Shown in pieces: positions 1 to 8,187 of a stretch of DNA of 51,135 bases; the first letter of the stretch is position 1; every line of letters starts with the position of its first letter. The translations under genes were made by a program, and so were the position numbers. This DNA is from Chloroflexota bacterium (GTDB taxonomy: Bacteria; Chloroflexota; Anaerolineae; Aggregatilineales; Phototrophicaceae): contig JAPOWK010000136.1 of assembly GCA_026707665.1 (NCBI GenBank), forward strand, positions 1-51,135, given 5' to 3'. The notes beneath the pieces were generated by a model. That model was not told the origin of the DNA. It did not search any database and saw nothing but the letters and a program-made list of their open reading frames with translations.

Positions 1-320
1 TCAGCGGGGAGATGCAATTCCAGTGGGCGTCGGATGTGGCGCGGCAATTCATCCTGGCGGCCGAGCATCCGCTGGATGGCGCGCGCGGTTTCAATTTGGG
101 CGGTCCGCCATCATCGGTCGAGCGCTTCGTGGACGTCGCGAAGGAGGCGCTGCCCGGTGCGGCGATCGAAGTCGTCGAGAATCCCCTGCCCTTCCCGGCC
201 GGCTTTGACGACAGCGCGCTGCGGGCGAGCTTCGATACGGTTTACGAGACGCCGCTGGAAGCGGGCATCGCCGAGACCATCGCGCATATTCAGAAGCTGG
301 GGGATCGGATTCAACAATGA
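1..320 (+). CDS. NAD(P)-dependent epimerase/reductase-like protein, C-terminal part
   Basis: The reading frame is open from the window edge, so only the last ~105 codons are visible. The fragment has the look of the substrate-side C-terminus of an extended short-chain dehydrogenase: a segment containing ARGFNLGG, then VERFVDVAKEALPG, where a helix follows the typical 'normal expression of the locus' strand, then a closing amphipathic helix (AGIAETIAHIQKL). The Rossmann fold and the YxxxK catalytic pair would lie upstream and cannot be checked. The stop TGA (318-320) overlaps the ATG of the next gene by four bases, so the two may be translationally coupled. The family call is inference from the tail only. 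Confidence 0.45.
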   Translation, partial: SGEMQFQWASDVARQFILAAEHPLDGARGFNLGGPPSSVERFVDVAKEALPGAAIEVVENPLPFPAGFDDSALRASFDTVYETPLEAGIAETIAHIQKLGDRIQQ

Positions 321-1600
321 CATTTTGTAGGGGCAAGCCTTGGCTCGCCCTTTGGATTCTGTGCAAGGCTCTCCTGCTTGCCTTTGCTTTGGCGACGCCG
401 GTCTATGCGGCCGATATCACCGCTGATGAGACTTGCAGTCTGGCGGATGCGATAAGCGCGGCAAATGCGGATGAGGCGGTTGGCGGCTGTCCCGCTGGTG
501 ACGGCGCGGATGTGATAAGGCTTTCTGCGGATGTTTCGCTGGAAGACCTCCTGCCGCCAGTCAATTCAGTGATCACGCTGGAGGGCAGCGGGTACACGAT
601 TAGCGGGAGTGGCCAGTTTCAGATCCTTCGCATCGAAACAGGCGAACTCACCTTGAATGCGGCTACTCTATCCTATGGCTACAACGGTTGGGGCGGCGCG
701 ATCAGCAACGAGGGTACTGTCCAAGTCTTCGACAGCCAGTTTTCTGGCAATTTCGCCGATGCCCAAGGCGGCGCCATTTACAATGAAGGCGAACTGTACA
801 TCAGCAATAGTAGTTTCCAATACAACTACGCGGGATATGGCGGCGCGATTCAAACTTCCGGAGTCGCGCATATAGAATCGGTGACCTTCATAAACAACGT
901 GGCCGAATACGGCGGTGGCGCGATAGACAGCGGCGTGGTTGATACGTCGGCTCTCCATGAACCCGAATTGGCCATCATGAATAGCGCATTTCGTGGCAAC
1001 AGCGCCGGCTGGGGAGGCGCGATCCTCGCCGAACACGCGCTGAGCATATCAGGCAGTGACTTCGTCGGCAACGCGGCTGAAGAAGGAGGCGCCTTGTACA
1101 GCTGGGGGCAAATTGCCGCAGACATCACCAATACTACGTTCGCGCACAACGAGGCGGAGTACGAAGGCGGTTCGATTTATGATGACGGCGCTGCTCGTCA
1201 TGGCGACGTGCTGACTCTGGCTCACGTGACATTTGCGAGCAATAGCGCCTTGAGCGGAAATAACATATTTCTTGATTCAGATCTTCCAACGGACTTAAAC
1301 ATGTACAACAGCATAATTGCCAGCGAAGTTGGACACAATTGTATCGGTGTCCTGGCACTAAACGCGGATAATCTCGTGAGCGACGCGTCCTGCGGCTCGG
1401 CTCCAAACGGCAACCCCATGCTCGCCGACCTTATCGAACCTGAAGACGGCTCACCGGCCTACTTCCCCCTGCTGCCCGGCAGCCCGGCAATCGACGCCGC
1501 CAGCAGCGACTTCTGCCCGCAGGCAGACCAAATCGGCACTTCGCGCCCGCAAGGCGACGGCTGCGACATCGGCGCTATAGAATACGTACTAGAGCATTAG
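317..1600 (+). CDS. Secreted right-handed beta-helix (polymorphic-repeat) surface protein
   Basis: A 427-residue secreted protein of unknown ligand. A hydrophobic leader (about residues 8-31, ending VYA) is followed by CSLADAISAAN, the CSLREA-like motif that opens many bacterial beta-helix surface proteins. The middle carries at least five ~25-residue coils of the GGAI(x)NEG / GGAIxxxG type seen in polymorphic outer-membrane-protein repeats (around residues 110-290). The C-terminus (SPAIDAAS ... RPQGDGCDIGAIEY) is the usual closing block of choice-of-anchor Q type proteins. The start overlaps the upstream stop (ATGA). Oddly, the first 12 codons lie in a copy of a dispersed palindrome found elsewhere in the window (326-350), so the signal peptide incorporates repeat sequence. 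An exported, cell-surface role is likely; substrate unknown. Confidence 0.7.
   Translation: MTFCRGKPWLALWILCKALLLAFALATPVYAADITADETCSLADAISAANADEAVGGCPAGDGADVIRLSADVSLEDLLPPVNSVITLEGSGYTISGSGQFQILRIETGELTLNAATLSYGYNGWGGAISNEGTVQVFDSQFSGNFADAQGGAIYNEGELYISNSSFQYNYAGYGGAIQTSGVAHIESVTFINNVAEYGGGAIDSGVVDTSALHEPELAIMNSAFRGNSAGWGGAILAEHALSISGSDFVGNAAEEGGALYSWGQIAADITNTTFAHNEAEYEGGSIYDDGAARHGDVLTLAHVTFASNSALSGNNIFLDSDLPTDLNMYNSIIASEVGHNCIGVLALNADNLVSDASCGSAPNGNPMLADLIEPEDGSPAYFPLLPGSPAIDAASSDFCPQADQIGTSRPQGDGCDIGAIEYVLEH
326..350 (+). repeat. Dispersed palindrome (TGTAGGGGC family) inside the start of the beta-helix gene
   Basis: TGTAGGGGCAAGCC, then TGGCTCGCCC: the same 5' signature and inverted arms (GGGC.AGCC / GGCT.GCCC) as the intergenic copies near 14.3, 36.3, 41.6, 45.8 and 50.1 kb. 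This is the only copy in the window that lies within an open reading frame; it encodes roughly CRGKPWLAL of the predicted leader peptide. Confidence 0.7.
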
Positions 1601-1632
1601 ACGGTCAACGTAGAGAGCAACCGTTATATTAT

Positions 1633-1659
1633 CTCTGTGTCCTCTGCGCCTCTGTGGTG
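1633..1659 (+). repeat. Pyrimidine-rich CTCTGYG direct-repeat tract upstream of sppA
   Basis: Three near-identical heptamers (CTCTGTG, CTCTGCG, CTCTGTG) in tandem end ~24 bases before the sppA start. A related tract (CTCTGCG, CTCTGCG, CTCTGTA) stands upstream of pstB at 50143-50170. The function is unknown; the two copies share composition, orientation and position relative to a start codon. Confidence 0.55.
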
Positions 1660-1683
1660 AATTCAAAAGAAAAGGACCAAGCC

Positions 1684-3357
1684 ATGTCTCAAACCAAACG
1701 CTTGATCCAGCAGCTCAGCGTCAACCTGCTCAATATGCAGCGGGCGCGCGTCAAAGCAATCGATTACGTCATGATCAAGGTGCCGAGCGCCTTCGCGCCC
1801 ATCCCCAAGGAGCGCAACTTCGTGCAGCGCCAAGTACTGGGCGCGCCGCCGATGAGCTTGATGGAATTCGTGAGCGCCCTGGACCGCATCGGCGATGATC
1901 CGCGCCCGCTGGGGGTCATCTTGTATTTCCGCGGCTTCAGCGGCAGCACGGCTGACTTGCAGACGATGCGCGACGCGATTCTGCGCTTGCGGGAAAAAGG
2001 CAAACGCGCGCTCAGTTACGCGCCCGGTTATCGTACGCTCGAATACTTCGTCGCCAGCGCCTGCGATGAGATTCTGCTGCCGCCGGGCGGCATGCTGGAG
2101 ACCACCGGTCTGCTCAGCCAGCAAATCTTCCTGAAAGAAGGGCTGGCGAGCGTCGGTCTCGAATTTGACTCGGTCGCGATCTCGCCTTATAAAGGCGCGG
2201 CTGATGCGCTGACGCGGAAAGAGCCATCCAAGGAAGGGCGGGAGCAGACGAATTGGCTGCTGGATTCCATCTTTGATACGATCATCGAGGGCATCGCCGC
2301 CACGCGCAAAATGAAGCCGGATGAGGTCCGCTATATGATTGACGGCGGGCTGCACATGGGTGACGACGCGCTGGAAAAGGGCTATGTCGACGGCATCATG
2401 AACGAGGAACAGCTGATTGAATACCTCGGCATCACCAAAATCACGATGTGGGAAGAAGCCGATGGGCAGATTCTGCTGCCCGAGCGCGATTTCAGCAGCA
2501 AGTATGTCGCGGTGATTTACGGCGGCGGCATGATCGTTGATGGCGAAAGCGCCACCCCGCCGAGCGACATGCCCGTGCCCCTGCCCTTCGTCGGCGGCGA
2601 GCGCCTGGGCGACGTCACGCTGAATCAGCAAGTGCGCAATCTGATGAAGGATCCGGCTTGCGGCGCGCTAGTACTGTATATTGACAGTGGCGGCGGCTCG
2701 GCCACGGCTTCGGAGTCGATGGCGTCGGCGCTGGCTGAGTTCGCAAAGACGCGTCCGCTGGTGGTCTTCATGGGTGGCGTGGCCGCTTCGGGCGGCTACT
2801 ACATCGCGACGCCGGCGCATTGGATTGTGGCGCAGGCCGGCACGATCACTGGCTCCATTGGCGTGCTGATGGGCAAGCTGGTGAACAGCGAGATGCTGCA
2901 GAAATTGCATGTCAACGCCTTTTCTTATCTGCGCGGCGAACATGCCGACCTGATGACGGGCGAGAGCCCTTTCAGCAAGTCGCAGCGAACGATGATGCGC
3001 GGGGGGATCGAGCATATCTACGCGCAGTTCCTCGATCGCGTGGCTGAGAGCCGCGGCCAAACCAGCGCCGAAATCGACGAGATTGGTGGCGGGCGCGTCT
3101 GGACCGGCTCGCAAGCCTTGGAGCGGGGTTTGGTTGATGAGCTGGGCAACTTGCAACGCGCGATCGACAAGGCGCGCGAATTGGCGCAATTGCCGCATAA
3201 TGCGCCCTCGCTGCTAATCCGCGAGAAAGGCAAGCCCATCGGCGTCCAGGTGGCCGAGCAGAGCCCGGCGGCGCTGCTGCAATATGCTGCGGAGAGCATT
3301 GAGGCGCTGACCAAGCGCGCGCAGTGCATCATGCCCTTTGAGTGGCGGGTGCAATAG
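1684..3357 (+). CDS. sppA: SppA-type signal peptide peptidase (family S49), two-domain form
   Basis: A 557-residue serine protease of the long (67K-type) S49 family, which degrades signal peptides and membrane fragments. Two crotonase-like domains are visible. The N-terminal one carries the candidate catalytic lysine (K170 in SPYKGAADAL). The C-terminal one carries the serine (S369 in VAASGGYY, after a glycine-rich DSGGGSATASES loop). Both match the split Lys/Ser dyad of the family. ATG 1684 is preferred over an in-frame ATG at 1654, because an AAAGGA ribosome site lies seven bases before it and the extra residues look unrelated. No leader or membrane helix is seen at the N-terminus, unlike E. 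coli SppA, so it may be cytoplasmic or peripherally attached. Confidence 0.85.
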   Translation: MSQTKRLIQQLSVNLLNMQRARVKAIDYVMIKVPSAFAPIPKERNFVQRQVLGAPPMSLMEFVSALDRIGDDPRPLGVILYFRGFSGSTADLQTMRDAILRLREKGKRALSYAPGYRTLEYFVASACDEILLPPGGMLETTGLLSQQIFLKEGLASVGLEFDSVAISPYKGAADALTRKEPSKEGREQTNWLLDSIFDTIIEGIAATRKMKPDEVRYMIDGGLHMGDDALEKGYVDGIMNEEQLIEYLGITKITMWEEADGQILLPERDFSSKYVAVIYGGGMIVDGESATPPSDMPVPLPFVGGERLGDVTLNQQVRNLMKDPACGALVLYIDSGGGSATASESMASALAEFAKTRPLVVFMGGVAASGGYYIATPAHWIVAQAGTITGSIGVLMGKLVNSEMLQKLHVNAFSYLRGEHADLMTGESPFSKSQRTMMRGGIEHIYAQFLDRVAESRGQTSAEIDEIGGGRVWTGSQALERGLVDELGNLQRAIDKARELAQLPHNAPSLLIREKGKPIGVQVAEQSPAALLQYAAESIEALTKRAQCIMPFEWRVQ

Positions 3358-3472
3358 GGCAAATTGAAAACGGGGCGCGACTTTCGAACATTTGAGCAGC
3401 AATTCATTGACAGCCGACACAGATGGGATAGAATCACATTAGCAGTGGCTTGCAATTGAAGGTGGGCGATAC

Positions 3473-3985
3473 ATGCATGAAGTCTTCACGATTGGCTACG
3501 GCGGTCGCGATACCGCTGAGTTCATCGCCATGCTGCATGAATACGAAATCGATACCCTGGTCGATGTTCGGTCGCAGCCCTACTCACGATTTGCGCCGGA
3601 TTTCTGCAAGGAAAGACTCTCCACGATACTGAGCCGTAGTGGCATCCACTATAAATTCATGGGCGATTCGCTCGGTGGAAGACCAGCTGATAGCGATTGC
3701 TATACCTACAGTCCGCAGCGAAAGAAAAAACTTTTGGATGCCAGGAAATGCGAATCCAAAGAATTCTACCGGAAAGGCATCGCGCAATTGAAACAAGCGC
3801 TATCTTCTAGACGAAGAATCGTCATCATGTGCAGCGAGCTTGAACCGCACGACTGTCATCGGGGATATGTGCTGGGCAAGACGCTTGACGGCGAAGAGAT
3901 TGCGGTAAGGCATATTGGCCGGTATGGAGAATTGCTTTCGCAATCACAAATACGCGAGACGAGCTATCAAGAGGCTCTGCTCTGA
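3473..3985 (+). CDS. DUF488 protein, first of tandem pair
   Basis: A 170-residue DUF488 protein. It starts with FTIGYGGRD, continues with the LVDVRSQPYS strand-turn typical of the family, and ends with the conserved C-x-E...CHR block (MCSELEPHDCHRG, about residues 121-133). DUF488 proteins have no settled biochemical role; the conserved Cys/Glu/His/Arg suggests an enzyme or a nucleic-acid/ligand binding site. It is the first gene of a compact operon with another DUF488 gene (31 bases downstream) and a probable dual-OB protein. The start is ATG 3473, 115 bases after sppA, so the operon probably has its own promoter. Confidence 0.8.
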   Translation: MHEVFTIGYGGRDTAEFIAMLHEYEIDTLVDVRSQPYSRFAPDFCKERLSTILSRSGIHYKFMGDSLGGRPADSDCYTYSPQRKKKLLDARKCESKEFYRKGIAQLKQALSSRRRIVIMCSELEPHDCHRGYVLGKTLDGEEIAVRHIGRYGELLSQSQIRETSYQEALL

Positions 3986-4016
3986 ATCGCAGCCACGCCA
4001 TCCAACATACGACTTC

Positions 4017-4556
4017 ATGACCGCTGAACTACCAACCATATTCACTATAGGCGTCTACGGCTCTACTGAAGAGTCGTTTTTTGGCGCTCTGGTCGAGAAT
4101 GAGATCGAGCTATTCATCGACATTCGCGCGCGGCGCGGCCTGCGTGGGTCAAGGTACAAGTTCGCGAATAGCAGCTATTTGCAAGCGAAATTGAAAGAAC
4201 TGGGGATTTACTACGCGCATCTGAAAGAGCTTGCGCCAACTAAAGAAATCCGCGCGTTGCAGTGGCAAGCCGATCAAGAAGAGCAGACGCGAAAACGCGA
4301 TAGGACGGGGCTCAGCGCAGCCTACGTCGCGGCGTTCAAGAAGCAAATCTTGAAGTACGGCAAGCGAAAAGCTGAACTAATTCTCGAACCGCGCCTGGTG
4401 TTGGAACGGGCGAAGCATTTGGCGGAATACCCTAACGCGAAGCCACTGCATCGTTACGTCCTCTTTTGCGTCGAGCAGCAGGCGGACGCCTGTCATCGAT
4501 CCCTTGTCGCGGCGAGATTCAGCGACAAGATGGGAGTGCGAGTAAGACATCTATGA
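4017..4556 (+). CDS. DUF488 protein, second of tandem pair
   Basis: A 179-residue DUF488 protein divergent from its upstream neighbour. It has IFTIGVYGSTEESFF at the N-terminus, LFIDIRARRG in place of the VDVRSQP strand, and the family's C-x-E...CHR signature (FCVEQQADACHR) near the C-terminus. The ATG at 4017 is chosen because the family's first strand begins there; an upstream in-frame ATG at 3915 would add 34 residues overlapping the previous gene. The central part is longer and more basic (EEQTRKRDRTG) than in the first copy. The stop overlaps the next gene's ATG by four bases, which implies coupled translation and a joint role of the three products. Confidence 0.78.
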   Translation: MTAELPTIFTIGVYGSTEESFFGALVENEIELFIDIRARRGLRGSRYKFANSSYLQAKLKELGIYYAHLKELAPTKEIRALQWQADQEEQTRKRDRTGLSAAYVAAFKKQILKYGKRKAELILEPRLVLERAKHLAEYPNAKPLHRYVLFCVEQQADACHRSLVAARFSDKMGVRVRHL

Positions 4557-5200
4557 TTCGAGGCGAGGCAGCGTGGACACGCGTCCTTATCGTCGGCAAG
4601 ACGAAGATGGGCGAGCAGCTATGCCTGGGCGCAATCGCTTTGGAAAACGGTCGCAGCGTACGCTTGCTGCCAAGCAGCGGACTCGGCCATCCACTGGACA
4701 AGCCAATAAACCTCGGCGAAATCTGGGACATGAAACTCAGAGAGGCGCCACCATCAGAGATACAAGATCCTCATACGGAAGACGTGCGCACGATACGCGG
4801 TCGGCGAGTTGGGCGATACGACCGCGTTGAACTGCTCGACAAATTAAATGAACTGGCAAGCGCGCCAACCATACATCCAACGGAACTATTCAACTCTCAT
4901 ATTCGCTTCACGAGAGGCGAACGCGGATACGTATCGCCGACGCACGGATTGCCGCAATACAGCACGGGCTTTTGGCGCTTTCGAAAGCCCCTGCTAAGTG
5001 TCAGTGGGGACGATGCCACTCGCTTCTGGTATTTTGATGATGACGGCACGATGCTGCTGGACGTCAAATACGTTGGGCTGGAACAAGAAGTTCCGGATGT
5101 GCTTGAGCCCGGCACAATGCTGCGCTTCTCTCTCGCGCATCCCTTCGCCGACGATCCTCACAGGCGCTGTTATTTGCAACTCTCCGGCTGGTTCCTCTAA
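4553..5200 (+). CDS. Probable dual-OB-domain protein linked to DUF488
   Basis: A 215-residue protein whose ATG overlaps the preceding stop (ATGA). The N-terminus (RVLIVGKTKMGEQLCLGAI ... RSVRLLP) resembles the opening strand of dual OB-fold proteins, which read roughly as ILVLAKSR..G.C.AG....G.WIRPVS. The C-terminus closes with TMLRFSLAHPF...RCYLQLSGWF, a second strand-rich unit. The middle (TELFNSHIRFTRGERGYVSPTH) contains a WRFRKPLLSV segment. No catalytic motif stands out; an OB pair would suggest nucleic-acid or oligonucleotide binding. The fold assignment is from pattern memory and is less certain than the DUF488 calls. The tight linkage to both DUF488 genes is directly visible. Confidence 0.5.
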   Translation: MIRGEAAWTRVLIVGKTKMGEQLCLGAIALENGRSVRLLPSSGLGHPLDKPINLGEIWDMKLREAPPSEIQDPHTEDVRTIRGRRVGRYDRVELLDKLNELASAPTIHPTELFNSHIRFTRGERGYVSPTHGLPQYSTGFWRFRKPLLSVSGDDATRFWYFDDDGTMLLDVKYVGLEQEVPDVLEPGTMLRFSLAHPFADDPHRRCYLQLSGWFL

Positions 5201-5266
5201 GCAAATCAGCATGCCCCTGTTACAATCGACAAAATCGAACATCCATTACCGAGAGGACAGTCCTCC

Positions 5267-7063
5267 ATGACCACCGTCCCCGCTCGCTCTGAGGTCCCGA
5301 TCGAATCCACCTGGAATCACGAGAGCGTCTTCCCCTCCTTCGACGCCTGGCGCGAGGAATACCAAGCAGCGATGGCGAAAGTGCCCGAAATCGATAGCTA
5401 CAGAGGCACGCTCTCGCAAGGTCCCAAGCGGCTCGCCGAGTGGTTCGACTTTCATCAAGCGCTCGCGCGCCGCGTCTGGACCCTCTACATGTACCCGGTG
5501 ATGTGGGGTGCATGCGATGGCAACAATGAGGCGATCAAGGGCATGGTTGGACAGGCGCAGGGGCTGGCGGGGCAATTCATGGCCGGCGCCGCCTTTGCCG
5601 AGCCCGAGCTGCTGGCGCTGGATGAAGAGCTGTTACAGAGTTGGCTGCGGGAAAACGACTTGAAAATCTACCAGCATCATATCGACGACTTGCTGCGGAA
5701 GAAGAAGCATGTGCTCTCCGGCGAAGTCGAGTCGGTATTGGGCTTGCTGAGCGATCCGCTGGGGCGCATCGATAGCATCCGCAGCGCGCTCAATGACATG
5801 GACTTGAAATTCGAGCCGGCAAATGACAGCAGTGGCGCGCCACAACCGCTGGTGCAGAGCACGGTCAACAAACTACTGGCCAGCAGCGACCGCGAAACGC
5901 GAAAGAGCGCCTGGCAGAATTATGCCGACAGCTACTTGGCATTCCAGAATACCTTCGCCACGACCTACATCGCGTCGGTCAAGCGCAATGTGACGCTGGC
6001 GCGGCTGCGCGGTTACGACAGCGTTCTGCACGCCAAGCTGTCGCCGAACAACATCCCGGTCGAGGTCTTTCACAATCTTATCGATACCTACAAAAAGCAT
6101 ATCCCCACCTGGCATCGCTATTGGGATGTGCGGCGGCGGGCGCTGGGATATGAGTCCATTCATCCCTGGGATATCTGGGCGCCGCTCACAGCCGACGACC
6201 CGGAACTTTCCTATCCCGCAGCGGTGGAGATGATCGCGGCCGGCATGGCGCCGCTGGGCGAGGACTATGTGGCGACGATGCGGCGCGGCTGCCTGGAAGA
6301 GCGCTGGGTCGATTACGCCATCAACGAAGGCAAATCCGAAGGCGCCTTTTCCTTCGGCACGTATGACAGCTACCCCTTCATCATGATGAGCTTTGATGGC
6401 AATCTGAGCTCGATGAGCACGCTGGCGCATGAGCTGGGGCATTCGATGCACAGCCATAACACGCGCGCGCATCAGCCCTTTCATTACAGCAATTATTCGA
6501 TGTTCGCCGCCGAGGTCGCCTCGAATTTCAATCAGGCGATGGTGCGGGCGCATCTATTCGCCGGGCAGAATGAGCGCGATTTCCAACTGGCTTTGATTCA
6601 AGAGGCGATGGACAACATCCACCGCTATTTCTTCATCATGCCAACGCTGGCACGCTTTGAATTGGAGGTGCATACGCGGATGGAGAATGATGAGCCGCTG
6701 ACGCCGGAGACGCTCAACGAGATTATGTCGGGCTTTTACGCCGAGGGCTACGGCGAGACAATGACGGATGACCGCCGGCGGACCGGCATCACCTGGGCGC
6801 AGTTCGGGCATCTGTACGAAGCCTACTACACCTTCCAATACGCCACGGGCATCTCGGCGGCGCACGCCCTGGCGAACGCGATTCTGGCGGGTGATGACGA
6901 CGGCGCGGTCGAGCGGTATCTGGACTTTCTGCGCGCGGGCGGGAGCGACTATGCGATTCCCGTATTGAAGGCGGCTGGCGTGGATATGTCGACGCCGCTG
7001 GCGGTGGAGGAGACCTTCAAGGTGCTGGAAGGCTTGGTGGACCGCCTTGAGGCATTGATTTGA
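5267..7063 (+). CDS. pepF: Oligoendopeptidase F (M3 family zinc metallopeptidase)
   Basis: A 598-residue cytoplasmic zinc endopeptidase that trims medium-length peptides. The HELGH zinc motif is at residues 388-392 (STLAHELGHSMHS), with the third ligand expected in the downstream NYSMFAAEVASNFNQ helix. Length and the N-terminal helical half are normal for PepF/M3B. ATG 5267 is preceded by a GAGAGGAC ribosome site. TGTTACAATCG at 5219-5229 includes a plausible -10 (TACAAT) for a separate promoter. Together with the peptide-type ABC importer at 40-44 kb it fits peptide scavenging. The stop overlaps the TTG start of the next gene. Confidence 0.9.
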   Translation: MTTVPARSEVPIESTWNHESVFPSFDAWREEYQAAMAKVPEIDSYRGTLSQGPKRLAEWFDFHQALARRVWTLYMYPVMWGACDGNNEAIKGMVGQAQGLAGQFMAGAAFAEPELLALDEELLQSWLRENDLKIYQHHIDDLLRKKKHVLSGEVESVLGLLSDPLGRIDSIRSALNDMDLKFEPANDSSGAPQPLVQSTVNKLLASSDRETRKSAWQNYADSYLAFQNTFATTYIASVKRNVTLARLRGYDSVLHAKLSPNNIPVEVFHNLIDTYKKHIPTWHRYWDVRRRALGYESIHPWDIWAPLTADDPELSYPAAVEMIAAGMAPLGEDYVATMRRGCLEERWVDYAINEGKSEGAFSFGTYDSYPFIMMSFDGNLSSMSTLAHELGHSMHSHNTRAHQPFHYSNYSMFAAEVASNFNQAMVRAHLFAGQNERDFQLALIQEAMDNIHRYFFIMPTLARFELEVHTRMENDEPLTPETLNEIMSGFYAEGYGETMTDDRRRTGITWAQFGHLYEAYYTFQYATGISAAHALANAILAGDDDGAVERYLDFLRAGGSDYAIPVLKAAGVDMSTPLAVEETFKVLEGLVDRLEALI

Positions 7064-7557
7064 GCGTCGCGCCAGGCGCTCCGATACAGAATGACCGAGA
7101 CGCTGCGATTGACATGGCGGTGTATTCGGGCAATCTACTCTATCGCGACAACGATGAAGCCCACGCCTGGGCTTTGACGGTAATCGCATCCAACCTGTTT
7201 GAGCTGATCGGGGAGGGTGATACGAGCGCTGATCGTTTTGCTGATGGCTTTGGCAAGGTGGCGCTAGTTGCAAACTTGGACGCCAGTGACTTGGGCTGGG
7301 ATTATGTCAGCGTGGCCAGAGCAATCCGCAATTGGATTGACCATGGACTTCGTTTGGATAGACCGCAGGAGATGAACGCCCGGACCAGAGCGAAAGCTAT
7401 GGTACGCAGAATTGGATTCATTCCGATATCGGAGGATGACGACAAAGGCGATACATATCGTGTATACTCTGTGGCTGAAGGCAGCTATGAACTGTTCTTT
7501 TCACCCGCGAGATTATGGGCTTCGATTCAACGCTGGGACGAGGTTGGAAAGCTATGA
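7060..7557 (+). CDS. Unrecognised protein, first of a three-gene cluster
   Basis: A 165-residue soluble protein I cannot place. The predicted TTG start (7060) overlaps the pepF stop by four bases and has GAGG seven bases upstream; an in-frame ATG at 7114 would shorten it by 18 residues. The N-terminal half is helical with alternating acidic and aromatic residues (YRDNDEAHAWALTVIASNLFELIGEG). The C-terminal part has IGFIPISEDDDKGDTYRVYSVAEGSYELFF, which looks like a small beta unit. The stop overlaps the ATG of the next gene. It sits in one run with two paralogous small genes, suggesting a joint unit behind pepF. Confidence 0.6.
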   Translation: MSVAPGAPIQNDRDAAIDMAVYSGNLLYRDNDEAHAWALTVIASNLFELIGEGDTSADRFADGFGKVALVANLDASDLGWDYVSVARAIRNWIDHGLRLDRPQEMNARTRAKAMVRRIGFIPISEDDDKGDTYRVYSVAEGSYELFFSPARLWASIQRWDEVGKL

Positions 7558-7868
7558 TGAGAAAACGATATGTATTATATATGCTAGGGGGAAGGCAAGT
7601 CAGCTCTTACAGCTTTGGCAAGCTGGTGGAGCGGCGCTATATTGATCTCATTCCGAGCGAAATCGCGTCACACGACCTGAATGCCTTCCTCGTCATGCTG
7701 CGCGATGCTCAAAATGAAATGGACGCGACAGCCTTTAGCCAGAGCCGCGTGGGTCATGTCGATGAAAACGGCGTCGGCCTATATTATGACGCGAGCGAAT
7801 TCATCAAGCGCGATGGCGAAATGGATGAGTACAGCGAACCCGAGTCTTTGTCCGAAGCCGCGAGCTGA
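7554..7868 (+). CDS. Small unrecognised protein, paralogue A
   Basis: A 104-residue protein. It shares with the next gene the pattern Y-x-L-x(3)-GGRQV-x(2)-x-S-[FY]-GKLVE-x-RY-[IL]-D, and further on R-[IV]-G-[HY]-VD-x(2)-GVG-x-Y. No known fold or catalytic motif is recognised; the short beta-rich composition suggests a compact binding domain. Start: adjacent ATGs at 7554 and 7557. The first overlaps the previous stop (ATGA) and has GAGG about ten bases upstream. The C-terminal ~20 residues are acidic and low-complexity (EMDEYSEPESLSEAAS), and are absent from paralogue B. Confidence 0.6.
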   Translation: MMRKRYVLYMLGGRQVSSYSFGKLVERRYIDLIPSEIASHDLNAFLVMLRDAQNEMDATAFSQSRVGHVDENGVGLYYDASEFIKRDGEMDEYSEPESLSEAAS

Positions 7869-7883
7869 ATTGCGCAAGGAACT

Positions 7884-8153
7884 ATGAAAACCAGAACATA
7901 CGCGCTGTTTGAACCCGGTGGTCGCCAGGTGCGCGGGTTCAGCTATGGCAAACTGGTCGAAGTACGCTATCTCGATGTCGTCCGAACTGGCATCGAGTCC
8001 CCTGATCGCGACGAATTCATAAAATTGGTTGAACAGGCGCAGCTAACAGAAGAAGAACTGCGCGAATGCCGGATTGGATACGTTGATGACAAGGGCGTCG
8101 GCGAGTATTGCAGCTGGCAAGAATTCCTGGACATGACCACAGAATCCGGCTAA
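7884..8153 (+). CDS. Small unrecognised protein, paralogue B
   Basis: An 89-residue tandem paralogue of the preceding gene ([20 protein letters not shown] against [33 protein letters not shown] against RVGHVDENGVGLY). ATG 7884 follows AAGGA at 7875-7879. The conserved R-x-G-x-VD-x(2)-GVG turn ends with an aromatic pair in both copies, so this is probably a functional surface rather than chance. Gene duplication with retention of both copies suggests heteromeric or divergent binding roles. No function is assigned. Confidence 0.6.
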   Translation: MKTRTYALFEPGGRQVRGFSYGKLVEVRYLDVVRTGIESPDRDEFIKLVEQAQLTEEELRECRIGYVDDKGVGEYCSWQEFLDMTTESG

Positions 8154-8187
8154 CTTCATTTTCTACAGAACTGGAGCAACCAAACCC

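Noticed and set aside
1663..2631. A 322-codon open frame antisense to sppA
   Set aside because: It mirrors the codon pattern of sppA on the other strand, has no ribosome site, and its product is low-complexity (His/Gln/Arg-rich). The same applies to long antisense frames opposite pepF, the TIM-barrel gene, the binding protein (40132-41535), pstC and pstA.
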